A stretch of DNA of 64,000 nucleotides from Nautilus pompilius. Taxonomy: Eukaryota; Mollusca; Cephalopoda; Nautilida; Nautilidae. The translations under genes were made by a program, and so were the position numbers. Below the pieces are notes generated by a model that saw only the letters and a list, made by a program, of their open reading frames with translations, was not told where the DNA came from and searched no databases. The DNA lies in assembly GCA_018389105.1 (NCBI GenBank), contig JACATO010002215.1:248001-312000 (forward strand), in the 5' to 3' direction. Shown here in pieces: positions 25,801 through 39,000 of the stretch (its first letter is position 1; each line of letters starts with the position of its first letter).

Positions 25801-28800
25801 ATTGGCGCACTATGATTTTATTGTACCTCAGTGTTTGGTATTTGCACATCAGAACCATTTGGTGTTAGGCTGACTACTGACAACTATATCAAAATTTGGA
25901 AACGGGACATCATATTTCACTTACGTGTTGTTGAACGTGAAGATAAGCAAGCTATTCAAGCCAGTCGCCTTTAAGCCCTTAGTTCGTTCACTTAGCTAAT
26001 CATCAACTTTATTTTATATACATATTATTTTACTGTTCAGTTGGTGCATGTTTGAAGCCTGGAAGTTACAAAAACTGAGTGATGGCAATTTTTTCAGCTT
26101 GAAATCATTAGTAGGTTGGACATTTCTAATTTGCAGTCACAGCAACATTTGTCTGACACTATTTTATTCGGCTCATCACTATAATGTATTGTAGCCATGC
26201 TGGGTAGCATTATGTAATTTGTCATCGTTTAGTCTTTCTATTTTTTGCTTGCTTGCTATTTTAAATCTTGGCATGGCAATCAAGAATGCTAAATAAACGC
26301 ACACTATATCTAAGATATCTCTCTGCATGCTTCTTTTATGTTAATTATCTTTTTTTATCTACAACGTTTCTAATCACTTAGCCTGTTGTCGGGTGAGCTG
26401 AATCTCTCCTCCTCTCGGTGTTAGAATCTGATACTGATCAGACATCCACGCTTCGCACAGTGAATGTTCTCTGCAATGAATCAGCTCATCACCATCATAA
26501 AAAAAAAGCTTCTCGAAGCTAGGCTGATGGCCGCCCAAATTAAACAACTTATTCAATTGCTTTGGTAACCCCCCCATCCTTTTTAAGGAAGCGTAAATAC
26601 TTTTCTTTAATGATAACATTACGATCCAATATGCAGAGAGCTTAATCGGCCTTCAGCGTAGTTTTGGATGAAGTTTTCCCTTTCGTATTTTTTCCTTCAT
26701 CTTTTCTTGCGCAATCCCAAACATCATTGCGCACCGTTTTATTCCACTTGTAGCATTGTTCTCTTTTATCTTTCAGGCGGGCAAGGAGAAAGCTTTAGTC
26801 TGCCCTAAAACGCTAAACGGAAAGTCCTAGTCAGAAAATATTTAAAGCCAGCTGTATATGGGTAGACGCGGGTGAACCAAACGAGCGGGTTCTTTCCCCT
26901 TCACACGAGCAGCGCCCCCTCTCTCTCTCTCTCTCCCCGTCCCACCCACCGGAGACCTGATACTTCTGCTAGCGTAGACGCAAATGTTGTTACTCTTTAT
27001 TATCAAAAACGTGTCCTCTCCCCCCCCCCCCTGTTCAGAACCTAGATTTCCTTTATAACCGTCTCACACACGTTGCACTGAGCTGTAGTTCCACACCAAA
27101 CAAAAAAGACATATCAGCTCGCGAGCTACGCTTCTTTAGCGAAGGTACGCCAACGCTTCTCAGTGGTGCAAGTCAGAAAACAAAGCAATGGACCAACCAT
27201 TGAAATAATTGAATGGTACAAGGTATACCTACCCATAACCAGCCAAAGAGGTAAAAAATCACAAAACAAACAAAGCCAAACCCTTTTTTGTTTCATTGCC
27301 GGGTTAAAGTCTTTTTATTTAAAATATATATAGATTTGTTTTATTAAATGAGGCAGAAATACGTGGGAATAATTTGAATGTTAGAGAATACACCTTTGGC
27401 CTACAGTGAAGCACTGAACAGAAAATAGGAGAACAGGTAGCACTCCCTCGACGACATGAAATTAGCTAAATAATTTTTGAAAAATAGAAAATTACTCATG
27501 CATAACAGTGTGACACCTCTCTCTCTAAATCAACGATCTTAATTAACCTGCTCCCTCCCGCTTTTATCTTCTTTTTTTTTCCACCGTAAACGATTTTAAT
27601 AATCGTATGTTCGTAAAATGCACACCGGAAGTCTATTAACTGCGCTATATTTAAAACTGATACCGTTCTTTTCCTCTTCCGAATACCAGAATGATTTTAC
27701 GTCTAACTCTTTTGACAGAACACAAATTTTCCCTTTTTCGTTCTTTCTGGCTTATATGGGCGATGCTGTTCGGGGCCTCGGTGAACACCGACAATCCTCG
27801 GGGAGTGTCGAGCCGTTTCCTCGCCAACGTCTGGGCCCTGTTTGCGCTCGTCTTCCTGGCCAGCTACACAGCCAACCTGGCGGCGTTCATGATCACGAAG
27901 GAGGAGTTCTACGATCTCTCCGGCATACAGGACTGGCGGGTATTTCTTGCATTATTTCAGGGAGGGGAGGTTATTTCTCCGATCGAGCGGATTTTGTCTG
28001 CATGATAATACCGCACTAATGATCAGTGGATTTGGGTTTTTAAAATACGTGCTCTGCAATTTCGTCCATGGAGCTGACAGTAAAGGGGCGGCGGAGTTCT
28101 TCTGTCTGCCAAGTATGATTAAATTAAAGATGGCATTTAACATAATATTACTGGGGGAGAGGGGGGAGGGAGACAACAAGACCGACAAATCGTGTCTTTT
28201 AATCTTTACAAGAGCACGTGATTTTCTGGTAAAAGATAACCGATGCCATGGATATGTATTTAAGACATCGGCGCACACATTAAGACAGACTAATTATCGC
28301 TCTCCTCTAAACAAGCAAGTGTCTGCTTTCCAAAGCTGTCGTTCTCTCGAGGAAAAGGCATCGTCAGCGGTAAACAACAATTATTTCTTTTAGATTTGTA
28401 TGATCTGTCTAAGCCCGGTTCGTTCTAACCACCGTTCTGTACTTTATGTAAACCAGTTGATGAATCCCTATGCATTGAAGCCTCCTTTCCGATTTGCCAC
28501 CGTTCCAAACGGAAGCACGGAAACAAACCTGAACAAGAACTACCCGAAAATGTACCAATACATGCAGCAGTTCAACAAACGAAATGTCAAGGAAGGAGTC
28601 GAGTCTCTAAAGAAAAAGTAAGCATTGCAATTTAGTAAATTGTTTCTTTTCTACGTCAATTTGTTCTGTCGTCTTTGACGGAAGCATTTATCTGCAGCAA
28701 GTTCAAGGATAAAGAGGGCATAAATTGTTATAATTATACGTTGTAGATACGGTGTGTGCACTTTTTTAAACTATAGGGGAACCATCATTCTTTAAATTGG

Positions 28801-31800
28801 CTTGATATTAAGTCACGTAGTAAAGTGCTTGTTGATGAGAATATTACCAAATTCCTCGAAATATTAGTGCGGCAGGTATTCCTAGTAAGACACGTTTCAT
28901 TTCCTTAAAAAAGGCGTTATGCTTTTTAAGCATAAATCATAGGGCCAATAATTTATACAATTAACAGCAAGTGAACCAGATTAAGTGAATCCAACAGGAA
29001 AAAAAAACCGGGATGAGCACTTTTATCAACCTCCAAAGATGGTCAGAAAGCATCAAAAGCCGTTCCTGCATCTTATCGTCCGCGACTAATCAGTGCTGTC
29101 TGTCGAGATATCATCGGCCGCCTGATGCTGTGCCATGTACAGTGTATTTAAGAAGTGCTTATCGCCTCATTGTAATTAGCCTTTTCTTAAGGCATGTTGT
29201 TGGAATTAGTACCTCGCTATAATGTCTGTGTCGCGTGATTTTTTCATGTATAATGAATAGAACAGGGAAAGTGGTTAAGTAGCTCCACTCCCAGCAGATA
29301 ATTTCGTGTCCAAAGACTTTGGAAGTCATTCCGCCCCCTCTCTCTCTGTATCTCTCTCTCTCTTTGTAAAAACCCCTTCCCCAAGGTTTAAGGTGTTTAT
29401 AGGATCACTGACCCGCTGAAAAGATATAATTTCGTTCCAGTAGTCTTCTTGCTGATGGCGAAACTTTAATGTACAGTGTGTGTACATATTTATCTATGAT
29501 TCTTCCTACCATTCCCGGTTGACCAAATCTTTCTGAGGTTATACAGCCCCTAAAAAAAAAAGCTTTTTGATTACGTTTCTTAAAAGTAGGCGCTACACAA
29601 CTCTCATTATCCGAGTCAGAACAAACCTCGATCTACGTATATATATGGAAAAATCTGAATCAGCAAAACTCGGTTCGAATATAAGAGCGACAGTAAAATA
29701 ATGCACAAAGCTTATCACAACTGAAGTAAATTCACGTTCAACATTTGTAAAGTCTTGGCTTGAAATAAATAAGATTATTCAGGGGCTGGTAATGACGCAA
29801 CGCGGCGTGACGTTTGATTTCTTGTCCACATATGTACCATAAATTAAACTGACAGGACTTTATGGTCGCCTGATCAAATCTGTAAATAAAACATATGATA
29901 CCTTGTCTCGTAGAATTCTACTATACTACTGTAGTTAGACTGAGGCTTCCACTTCCAAAAAAGCCAACTAACTGGATTGAGATTATTATTGGTGGCGCTA
30001 TCAGGGGCACCATCCAGTTACATCGCTGATGGCAATCATTTTGAATTGATTGCACACTTGCGTGAAAAATAACCTATCACGTGATCCCCAACTAAGCGAA
30101 AATTGGTCTACATTTGAAGCTCAATACCATATAAGGATATGCTTTACCATTTAAGAAATAAGAAATATGTTATGTTGCTTTGCGGCACAGATCAAAGTCG
30201 CACTATTGGTTATCTGTGCGGTTTAATTGGGCACGTGTTCAAAAACAAAAAAAAGTCAAGTAATCGTAAATAGATTTCTATTTATCAGTAATTATTTTGT
30301 GGATCCCGTCGTCTGATTAGTTATAAAACAATTACGATGCGATAATGATTAAGGCTGGAAGTTTATTCACCTACTTTTACCTCTGTTGTCGTTATACTGC
30401 TTTGGAACAGCACAGAAAAGTTCCTTAGAGTTAAGTGTCTACAACCACGGGAAAATGTATCTGCAAAAGTGGGGCACGAAAGATGAAGGGATTTAAAAAA
30501 AATGGCATAAAACAGAAGAATCTACATAATAAAATTGAGACATTATTTAGTAAGAAATCTCCACTGTTGGAGCAAATAGTTCAGATCGAAGATGGTGAGA
30601 CAGCGGCAGAAGTTGTATCCCCTGCAGCAAAATCAGAAATTGGTTTGGAAACAGCGGAAGCCAAACAAATACTCGGTGTAGATGAAACACCAACTAGGAT
30701 TCGAAGAGAGGAGACGGGGTCAGGCGTACAAAATCACTTCGCAGAAAGAGCCTTTCTTCTCCACCGTCGTGCAACAGATATTGGGTTTCATGTTCCATTT
30801 CAAGCACTGCCATGCTGAAGCAAGCATACAGAGGCTGTGGAAACTGTCTGTGAGGAGAAATATATGGAAAACAGCAGAAATTTCTTGGAAGGTGTGAAAA
30901 TTCTTGCTAATTACAATCTAGATCTGAAAGAGCATTTGAGGAAGGTCATCCAAAAGGGAAAGAACCGTGATACGTTGAAAGACGGGGGGGGGGATTTGTA
31001 ACTTTACTAAGTAAGAACTGTAATAAAGATATTACAATAATATTGGAGACGTGATCAAAAAGACGTCGTCCAGGAAGTCGGGAATGCTGGTGGTCTGTTT
31101 TCACTACATATGGACTCAACTCAAGATGTCTCTGCTCACGATCATTGTGCGATTTTTGTCAGATATGTCATTGATGACAAAGCTGATGAGATCAATGCGT
31201 TTTGCAACGTTGAGGATTCCAGCTGCAGAAGCTGGCATGGCCTGCTGAGGTAGTTACTGCCACATGTGGGGTTGAAAATAGAGCAGCGCATTGGGGATTC
31301 TTTCGATGGAGCGGCCAATATGGGTGGTATCTACTCTGGCTTACAAGCACTGATGAAAGAAGCCCGCCCTAGCCAGATATACAATTGTTGCTATGTTCTC
31401 ATTTTAGTAATTGGTGGTGCAAAGTGCGCGCGCGCGTGTCCCGACATAGTAAGTCTCTTCGGCCTTCTCAGTGAGTTTTCTGCCTTCGATGAATCATATA
31501 AAAGGATGAAAATTCTGGAAAGGCCAGATGAAAGTTAAGGCGGGGAAATGCGAAGCTTCACAACCTAGAGCACATTACTCAAACCAGATGGTCGAGTAGA
31601 GCTGGAGCGCTTCGAACCTTGTTTGGAAGTTACGGAGACCAGTCAGAGGAATTCCGTGCAGATCTCCCATCTATTCTCAGACAATTCAGCGAATCATCTG
31701 ACTTTTGAAGGTCGGCGCGGTTTAAAGAGCAGAAACTGAATGAAAGTCTTTCCATTTTAGCAGCCTTCACCTTCGTTTTGAGTATCTGATATATCAACTC

Positions 31801-32974
31801 TTGTATGAGATTATTTACAGGTAACTGACCTCGATGTGGCGAATAACTATCAGAGATGCAGTAAACAAAGATTATAAAATCTCTAGAGATTTCACCGGCA
31901 TCTTCAAAAACAGCAACTGCATGCATTGATCGCCTAGATGAGAAATCAAGACCAACAAAACCTCCCTGACACCAGGGCAACGAGACGCCCAAGACCCGGG
32001 GCGATCGGCGATTCTAAAGGGAGTTTTGAAGTCTCACGCCGAAGTCGTTCTTGATGCAGTCTCAGAGAGCGTGAAAAGAAAGTTCGCCATTCATGAAGAT
32101 CTCTACAGGCAAATTTCATGCTTCAGCCCTAAAAGATTTGACGAGATACAGGCCTCCCAAGAAAAAAAAAGACTTTAAAATGATACCTGAAGTAATTCCT
32201 GAAGTCGATCCTCATCTTATCCTTTGCTTTCGGCTTAAATAGCTCTTTCCTTTCACCGTTAAATCTGAATATAATCTGATAAAGAATAATCATTTGATTA
32301 CATTGTAGACTAGATTTCAAACGAGAACCAGCCAGGTGGGAGGTAACGTCTGCTGCTTGTTTAGCCCCCTCTTTTGTCAGATCAACCGTAAAAAGATCCC
32401 GATTTAAGTCACCTGTCTACTTCCATCTTTGGTACGTGGAATACGTGCTAAAACTCGTCTTTATAAAGGTAATGGCTCTCCCCTGAACGTTTGTTTGCGG
32501 TAATCCCACTCTTGTTGGCAGCTTAGCTTAATAGCCTAAGATTATACGTTGGCTGAAAGGTTTTTTTTCCCCCAACTGGAAGCTTCAACGGGCAGTCAGT
32601 TGTACAACTTTGCTAACTCTGGAGAGTGTGGTCAATCCTCTTTAACGCCAACACCGTCCGAGCTTCATTGGTTCGACCCGGCCAAAGCTTCGCGCCACCG
32701 GGTTCCAGCAGCTTAGTTGAAGGCGCAATTCAAAAAAGGATTCTGGTCGTGGGGGGGGGGCAAAGGAATCCCCCCGCTTCTTAATTACTAAGCGTTGCTT
32801 CAGTTTGTAGTGGTTGCGCATCGAAATATCGGAAGCAGCTGGACGTGCGTCGAGTTTGGTAGATATTCTAAGCACGCTGGGTTGGAAAACGTCAGCTGGT
32901 CAAAGCCAGTAACTAATAGGGCCTGGTCTGTTTACACTTCCTTCCGTGAGAGAGAGAGAGAGATTTGACGTCAG

Positions 32975-33066
<92 letters not shown>

Positions 33067-36000
33067 GTCAGTACAGAGAGAGGGGGGGGAGAGAGATGGA
33101 GATGGAGAGAGGAGTTGGCTATTCGTCTAGAGCGAGATGGGGAAATTAACATTTTACAAGCTACCTCGCGCCTTCTTGGTCTATAAGAGAAGGAAGATGT
33201 GTTCCATGCATCTACAATAAACAATAATGCATATCTTTTATGCACAAATCAAGCATATGGCATGCCACACTAATGGGGCGAAGTGGTTACTCTTTGTGAC
33301 CGTGATCAGAGTGAGCTGCATTTCCCAGACTTAATTTCCGTGACATATTATAAATTCCGGAATGTCTCTGTAGAACCTTTGAAAGCTTCATTTGACGTGT
33401 GTTGAATTTTTATGCTTCAAGCCGAGAGTTATGCAGCGCCCTCCTTCGACAGTTCCAGCTGATGCGGTCGCTCTTTGAGCCCCTCCCACAAATAAACCTG
33501 GGTGGGATGACGGTCTTCTGAACCCGCTCAGAGCAAATATATTTTGACAGAAATTCCATATGAGAAGCCCGTAAACAAACAAAGTGGCAGCATTTTCAAT
33601 AGAAATGTGAAGTTGGAATGGAATGGAATATCTGATGAGATCCATAGAGTCTGGCAAGCAGGAATGTATAAGTTTAGAAAATATTTCACAAAAGCAATCG
33701 AAATTTTACAAAAACTATTTAAAAAAAAAATATCTAACCTTTTAAAAGAAGCATGGAAAATAACTTTTAAACTTATTTGCATTTATATTTAAAGAAACAG
33801 TTTCGTGTTTTAGCCAAAAAACCAGCAGCAATCTTTAAGTTGCAGAAATCTAATAATAGAATCGAGTATTTTAATTTTAGTTTCTTTTTCTCTCGAATGT
33901 CTTTCTGAATATTTATCGTTATGAAAAATACTATAGGCTTTGTGACCAGGTGAATCTTACCGCCATCGAGGAGATAGTCAGTAAGTATACTGTGTTAGGG
34001 ACGTCCACCGCTCGAAACGAACCGTTCAATAGAAGGTACTGGCTCTGGAACCATTTCGTGAAGGCGGCGCTGTCAGGAGAACATTCTCTGTCTGAACCGT
34101 ATCACTCCTAGTCATCTGATATTACGGCATGACTCGGTTTGCAGACGCCACAAAGATTCAAAGATAAAAACGGCAATGGCTGCGGGTTGTCTTACGATTC
34201 TTTGCATGATGGCGTAAATGCAATTTACAAAACGATACCTGGCATTCGCTCTGTTAGAGATACACGCGATCTCCATCGGCTGCGCCTTCGGTATCGTTTA
34301 ACTTGCTGTATCCGTCGGAGGAGTGGTTTCGAGCATATGATAATTTTGGGGAAAGTTATATTAGCAAGTCTAGCCATGGGGATCTTTGTGGAGAGGAAGG
34401 GTTCTTTTGAAAACTAGTCGAGGGACCGCTTCAAGAAACTTTGGTTAGTAATTCTCTAAACAAGTTGCCTGCTCGTGTGCAGCTGTTCCACCTACCTCCC
34501 TGTTGGGAACCTTGTCTTTAAGCGGTAGCCTTCGAAATTACTATAATTTAATTCCCATTAAGTTACCGCGACACTGCAAAGATTAAAAAAAGAAAGAAAA
34601 AATATCTCTGCAAGATATCTGAAATAGTCACTTGAGAAATGAAATAGCATTCACGTAACGCAAGTGACCACGTTAATAGAACATAATCATGTATACACCT
34701 TTATAAAATATCTTGGGCAATAGGAGAAATTCTTCTCCGTCTTCGATCACTCATTTCATAAGAGTGCGATGCCGTTGCACCGTCGTTATGCCCACTCTGG
34801 CCCAGTTCATCCGTCTTCAGCAGTGGTTTATTCTTGACTTTTCCTTGTCATAGGAGACTTGCCTCTGTCATGGCTATAGAGCATCCTCTGTCTGAGTGCC
34901 TACACAGGCCGCTCCCCAGCAGCAACTGGAGCAATGCCAGTAAAGCACCTTGCTCAAGAGTCACAGCAGCGGGAATCGAACCCAGGACCCTTAGGTCCTG
35001 AAGCCAACACACTCGCCACATTGCCTGGCATAGGAGAAATTACATGGCAAGAGCCTCTTGTGTTTTATATAACCCAAGGTATACCGAAAATTACCTTTAT
35101 ACTAAATATATTATATAAAATACGTTTATAATAAGATATGAATGGAACAGACAGTTAAATTCTATAGAATAATAAGCTCAGTCCGATTATGGAAATTTGA
35201 TATATTGTTTTGCAAGTGATCAGAAGGATGATAATGTGCGGAGATGAACATGAGAAATTCTTATATAGCTGACATCACTAATTCTTCTATCGTAAAGCAG
35301 AAAATGATTCGAATATTAGTCCAGCGAAGATCCTATTCGATATCGAAGATTCTGATGTTCGTTTGAAAGCAAATAATCATTGATTTCTGTATTTTACTCC
35401 ATTAATTGCTACACACAATAACTTATGGTGGATAAAATAGCTCATCGATCCATATCATTAGCAACTAAACGGTGCTATTTTATAACACATTCGATGGCAT
35501 GTCTCATTAAACGGTTGCTGCTTTCTCCTTTCTACACCAGCTCATGTTGATATTATATTTATTTTATTATCTAGTATACTTAGCAGCAAACTAGAGAAAA
35601 TGGGTCGATAAACCTAAATGAGTTTATACAGTTAAATCTTTCCTTGTCAAGAAAAAAAAAAAATGCTGACATTCATATATTTATAAATTCAGATAATGAC
35701 AATTGTAATAATTCAATTTTAAAAAAAAAGGGCAATAATCCGTAGGATTTTACTGACAGCTTTTCTTTCTTCAATCCATGTATGAGTAAGGCCCAGTACT
35801 CTGCATATTTTAGAATATACCGCTTTTCTTGTATTTTAGAAATCGTTCCAATACATGTATTTTCCCCCCATTCTGTCTTATGGTAAACTTGTTTATTTAT
35901 AGCAAAACTGTACGGAATCTGAGAAAACTGGGCACAGTCCAGAATCAGTAGATATTACTTACATACGCAATTTGGAGTCAGGATTGAGGTTCCACGAGAA

Positions 36001-39000
36001 ATTCAGCACGCTAATTCATAATTAGCGAGTCTTCAATAAAAATTACCTGAAGATGGAATTGAAATGCGACGTAAAGTACTTATTACCATAGATGCTGGAG
36101 CGTCCTTGGTGGAGGAGAAACTCTTGTAATGATCGTCCGATGATGAAGAAAGCTACCGTTGAAAAATGTTTAGAAATAAATCCTGTAATTACTGAATTGT
36201 TGATGGTTCGGGATCATTCTTGTGATGTAAGGTTGTTGTTTGTTTCTTTGTCGAACAGCTCGATTGACGCTTTTATTTACGATGCCACGGTTCTGGAATA
36301 CAGAGCAGGGCAGGATGACATGTGCAAACTGAGAACAGTGGGCAAGTGGTACGCGATGACAGGCTACGGAGTAGCTTTCCCGCGCGGTTCCAAGTGGATC
36401 AACCAGGTTAACCAAATACTTCTCGAACTCCAGCACAACGGTAGGTACTCGGCGTACTCCAAATAACTTTTCAGGGAATTAATGACATTCGTGAATTAAC
36501 GCGAGTGAGGTGGGGGGGTCAGATAAGGAGAATCTGGTAGTTGCTTTTGTTTCGAAATGTTTTCCTGACACTAATTTTTTTTTTCCCCAGGTGAGATGGA
36601 ACGCCTGCAAAAGTTCTGGCTGGCAGGTGCGTGCAAAAAGCAAGACCAGACAGGCGAGTCGAGCCACTCGCTGGGCATCCTCAACTTCACCAGCGCCTTC
36701 ATCCTGCTGGCCGGAGGGATGGTGCTTGGAAGCCTGCTGCTGGCGCTGGAGCACCTCTACTTCAAGTTCGGACGGAAGAGCTTGCAGAAGTGGGACAAGT
36801 GCGGCTGTTGCGGCCTCGTTAGTTTAGTGAGTACCTCTTTCGGTACTCGCAACACCCGGCCTACAGGTGTCACTTGCTTCCGCTTTATTCTGAAAAGGAT
36901 CACCAAGGATAAAGCTGATTCACCACCGGGCACCTGTTTTAACATTTCCGTCTCCCCGGTGGCTTCTGAGGCCAGGACAGCGTGATTCCTGTCATCTTTC
37001 TTGGGGGTTTTAGTCTTTAACAAGTCGGCGTCAAATGTAGTTTAGCTCTGTCCGAGAGTCACATTCGCACAGCTTACCAACTCGCATTGGCTGGGATTAG
37101 AGTGTTTTTTTTTTTTTTTTTAGTTCTGCCAAAACTACCAGGAGCGAGGATAGGATGTTAAAGCGTCAGTGGTGGAATGCTGGGAAAAAAAAATGGCTGA
37201 ATCCACGACGCTCGGTTAAGTTCGGTTTAACGACGTAAGTTAGCGCTGCACAGAAAGCTTCAAGTGCAGCGAAACCTAGTACGTCTGACGCCGCCATCTG
37301 CATAAAATGAATTAATGAAATCTAGATCGCGGATTACATTGGAAATTCCCGTGTCTGTTGCACGCACGTGTTTGCACACGGGTGTCGTGTCTCGTATCCC
37401 TCCTTTGCTGACTGGAGGGTCTTTGCGTTGCTTTTGCTTTCTAATTCGTTTTTATTGTTTAGTTTTGAACATAAAAAAACAAAAAAACGGTCCGTCTAAA
37501 CAGGACCACCACCAGCAATTTGTACACGTGCCAAAATCTATCTTAAACCACGTATTTTAGCCTTAGAGTCAAATAACCTGATGATGATCGTATAAAAGCT
37601 TAATCAACTCGTTCTTATAGAGCATGGGCAAGTCGCTCACCTTTGAGCAGTCGGTGCGAGAGGCGATCGAGCAGAGGAAACGCCATCGGTGTAAAGACCC
37701 CATCTGTGAGACTCAGTTGTGGAAAGCTCGACATGAACTCGACCTCGCCCTGCTGAAGATCGACAAACTCCAAGACCAAATCACGTGAGTACCCCCGTTT
37801 CTGCTGGATAGTCCTTTGCTACAAACAGGAAGCCATGACAGCTTATCAAAAGACCCATAGGAATTAAAATTAATTGTTAAATAGTTTTCCACTCGCATCT
37901 ATGACGGCCGGTAAGTGACTCTAGTTATTTCTCGCTTTTGTTTTCTAGCGCCATTCCCAATAGATTTTAATTGTTAACATGGCAAAAGAATCCGTCCCCA
38001 GCTCACGGTTCAGAGGCCGTATTCATTCTGAAAACCTTGATCACTTCTCTAAACTAGCTGGATCTGAGATTTAAACACACACACACACACACACACCACA
38101 CCACCACCACCCACCCCCCCCGCCGCCGTATATTCCAAACACAGAAAACCTGGAAAATGTTTGGTGAGACTATGGCTAACTCCTTGTGAGTCAATGTCTT
38201 CTTTTAAATACGGACTTCACGCTTTCGAGTTGCATCCGAACTGAAGGCGTCGATTGGTGCTGGAGTAACGTCGTAAGCCATCACTGGAAAAAAAGAGGGT
38301 GAACTGTTAAAGGGATATTACGCAGCTGATATGATCCGTTTACGCAATACCTTTTCACAATAAGCATAGCGAATGTACGATGTTCCAGGTAGATATTTAA
38401 AATCTTTCTATTCTATTGTTGTTGTTTTCTGTTTTAAATTTTGATATTACATATTTCTTATAAATTCGTTCTCAGTGCGTATTATTTCATTATATTTTAT
38501 AACATATAGCAGAGTCCGTTTAACCCTTCGCGTACCATGAGGCGCATTTGTACTCGCCCCCCCCAAGACTACCCTTCAAATCCGTATTACACAACACGGG
38601 TTGAGCCATAGGGGGTGTGTGAGACGTAGTCCCATTCTCGTTAGTATAACTCTTGATCACCGAAAATCCGTATCGATCCAACACTTAATTTACGAATGAG
38701 CTGAGGGTGCGCATCTACTAGCCAATGCACCCGAGAATCTAAGGAGTATGAGTAAGGTAAAACCTGCATGCTATGGGAGAGTGAGAGGTGCATCCAAGAA
38801 CAGCTTCTGAAAATTTCTATGAACTACAAGCCTATCACTTTAACTTTTTTTTCGAACCTTCTATGAAGTCTTTCTTAGGGAATTGCAGTGCTATTTTATG
38901 TTAAATTACCTGAACCTCTCGACGTGGTGTTTCAAACTATAACAATAAAGAACATCAGGAAAAAAGTTATAAGTAAACGTTAAAAAAGGGATAAATCTTC

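Larger units (their letters stand above)
28618..36258 (+). other. GRIN2 intron E-F
   Basis: A 7.6 kb phase 2 intron with the hAT relic (30435-32190), a GA run with two flanking CRE units (32949-33090) and a complete SINE (34732-35029). The remaining parts (28.6-30.4, 33.1-34.7 and 35.05-36.25 kb) are AT-rich and show no gene. Confidence 0.8.

Noticed and set aside
27691-27718. Starting exon D at 27691
   Set aside because: The acceptor at 27689 puts TGA in frame after exon C, while 27719 joins in phase.
27618-28019. 133-codon frame overlapping exon D in another frame
   Set aside because: It is a shadow of the pore exon; the receptor frame carries SYTANLAAF.
34934-35131. Open frame containing [17 protein letters not shown]
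   Set aside because: It is a translation of the antisense SINE head (B box), not a gene. For the same reason no true tRNA gene was called here.
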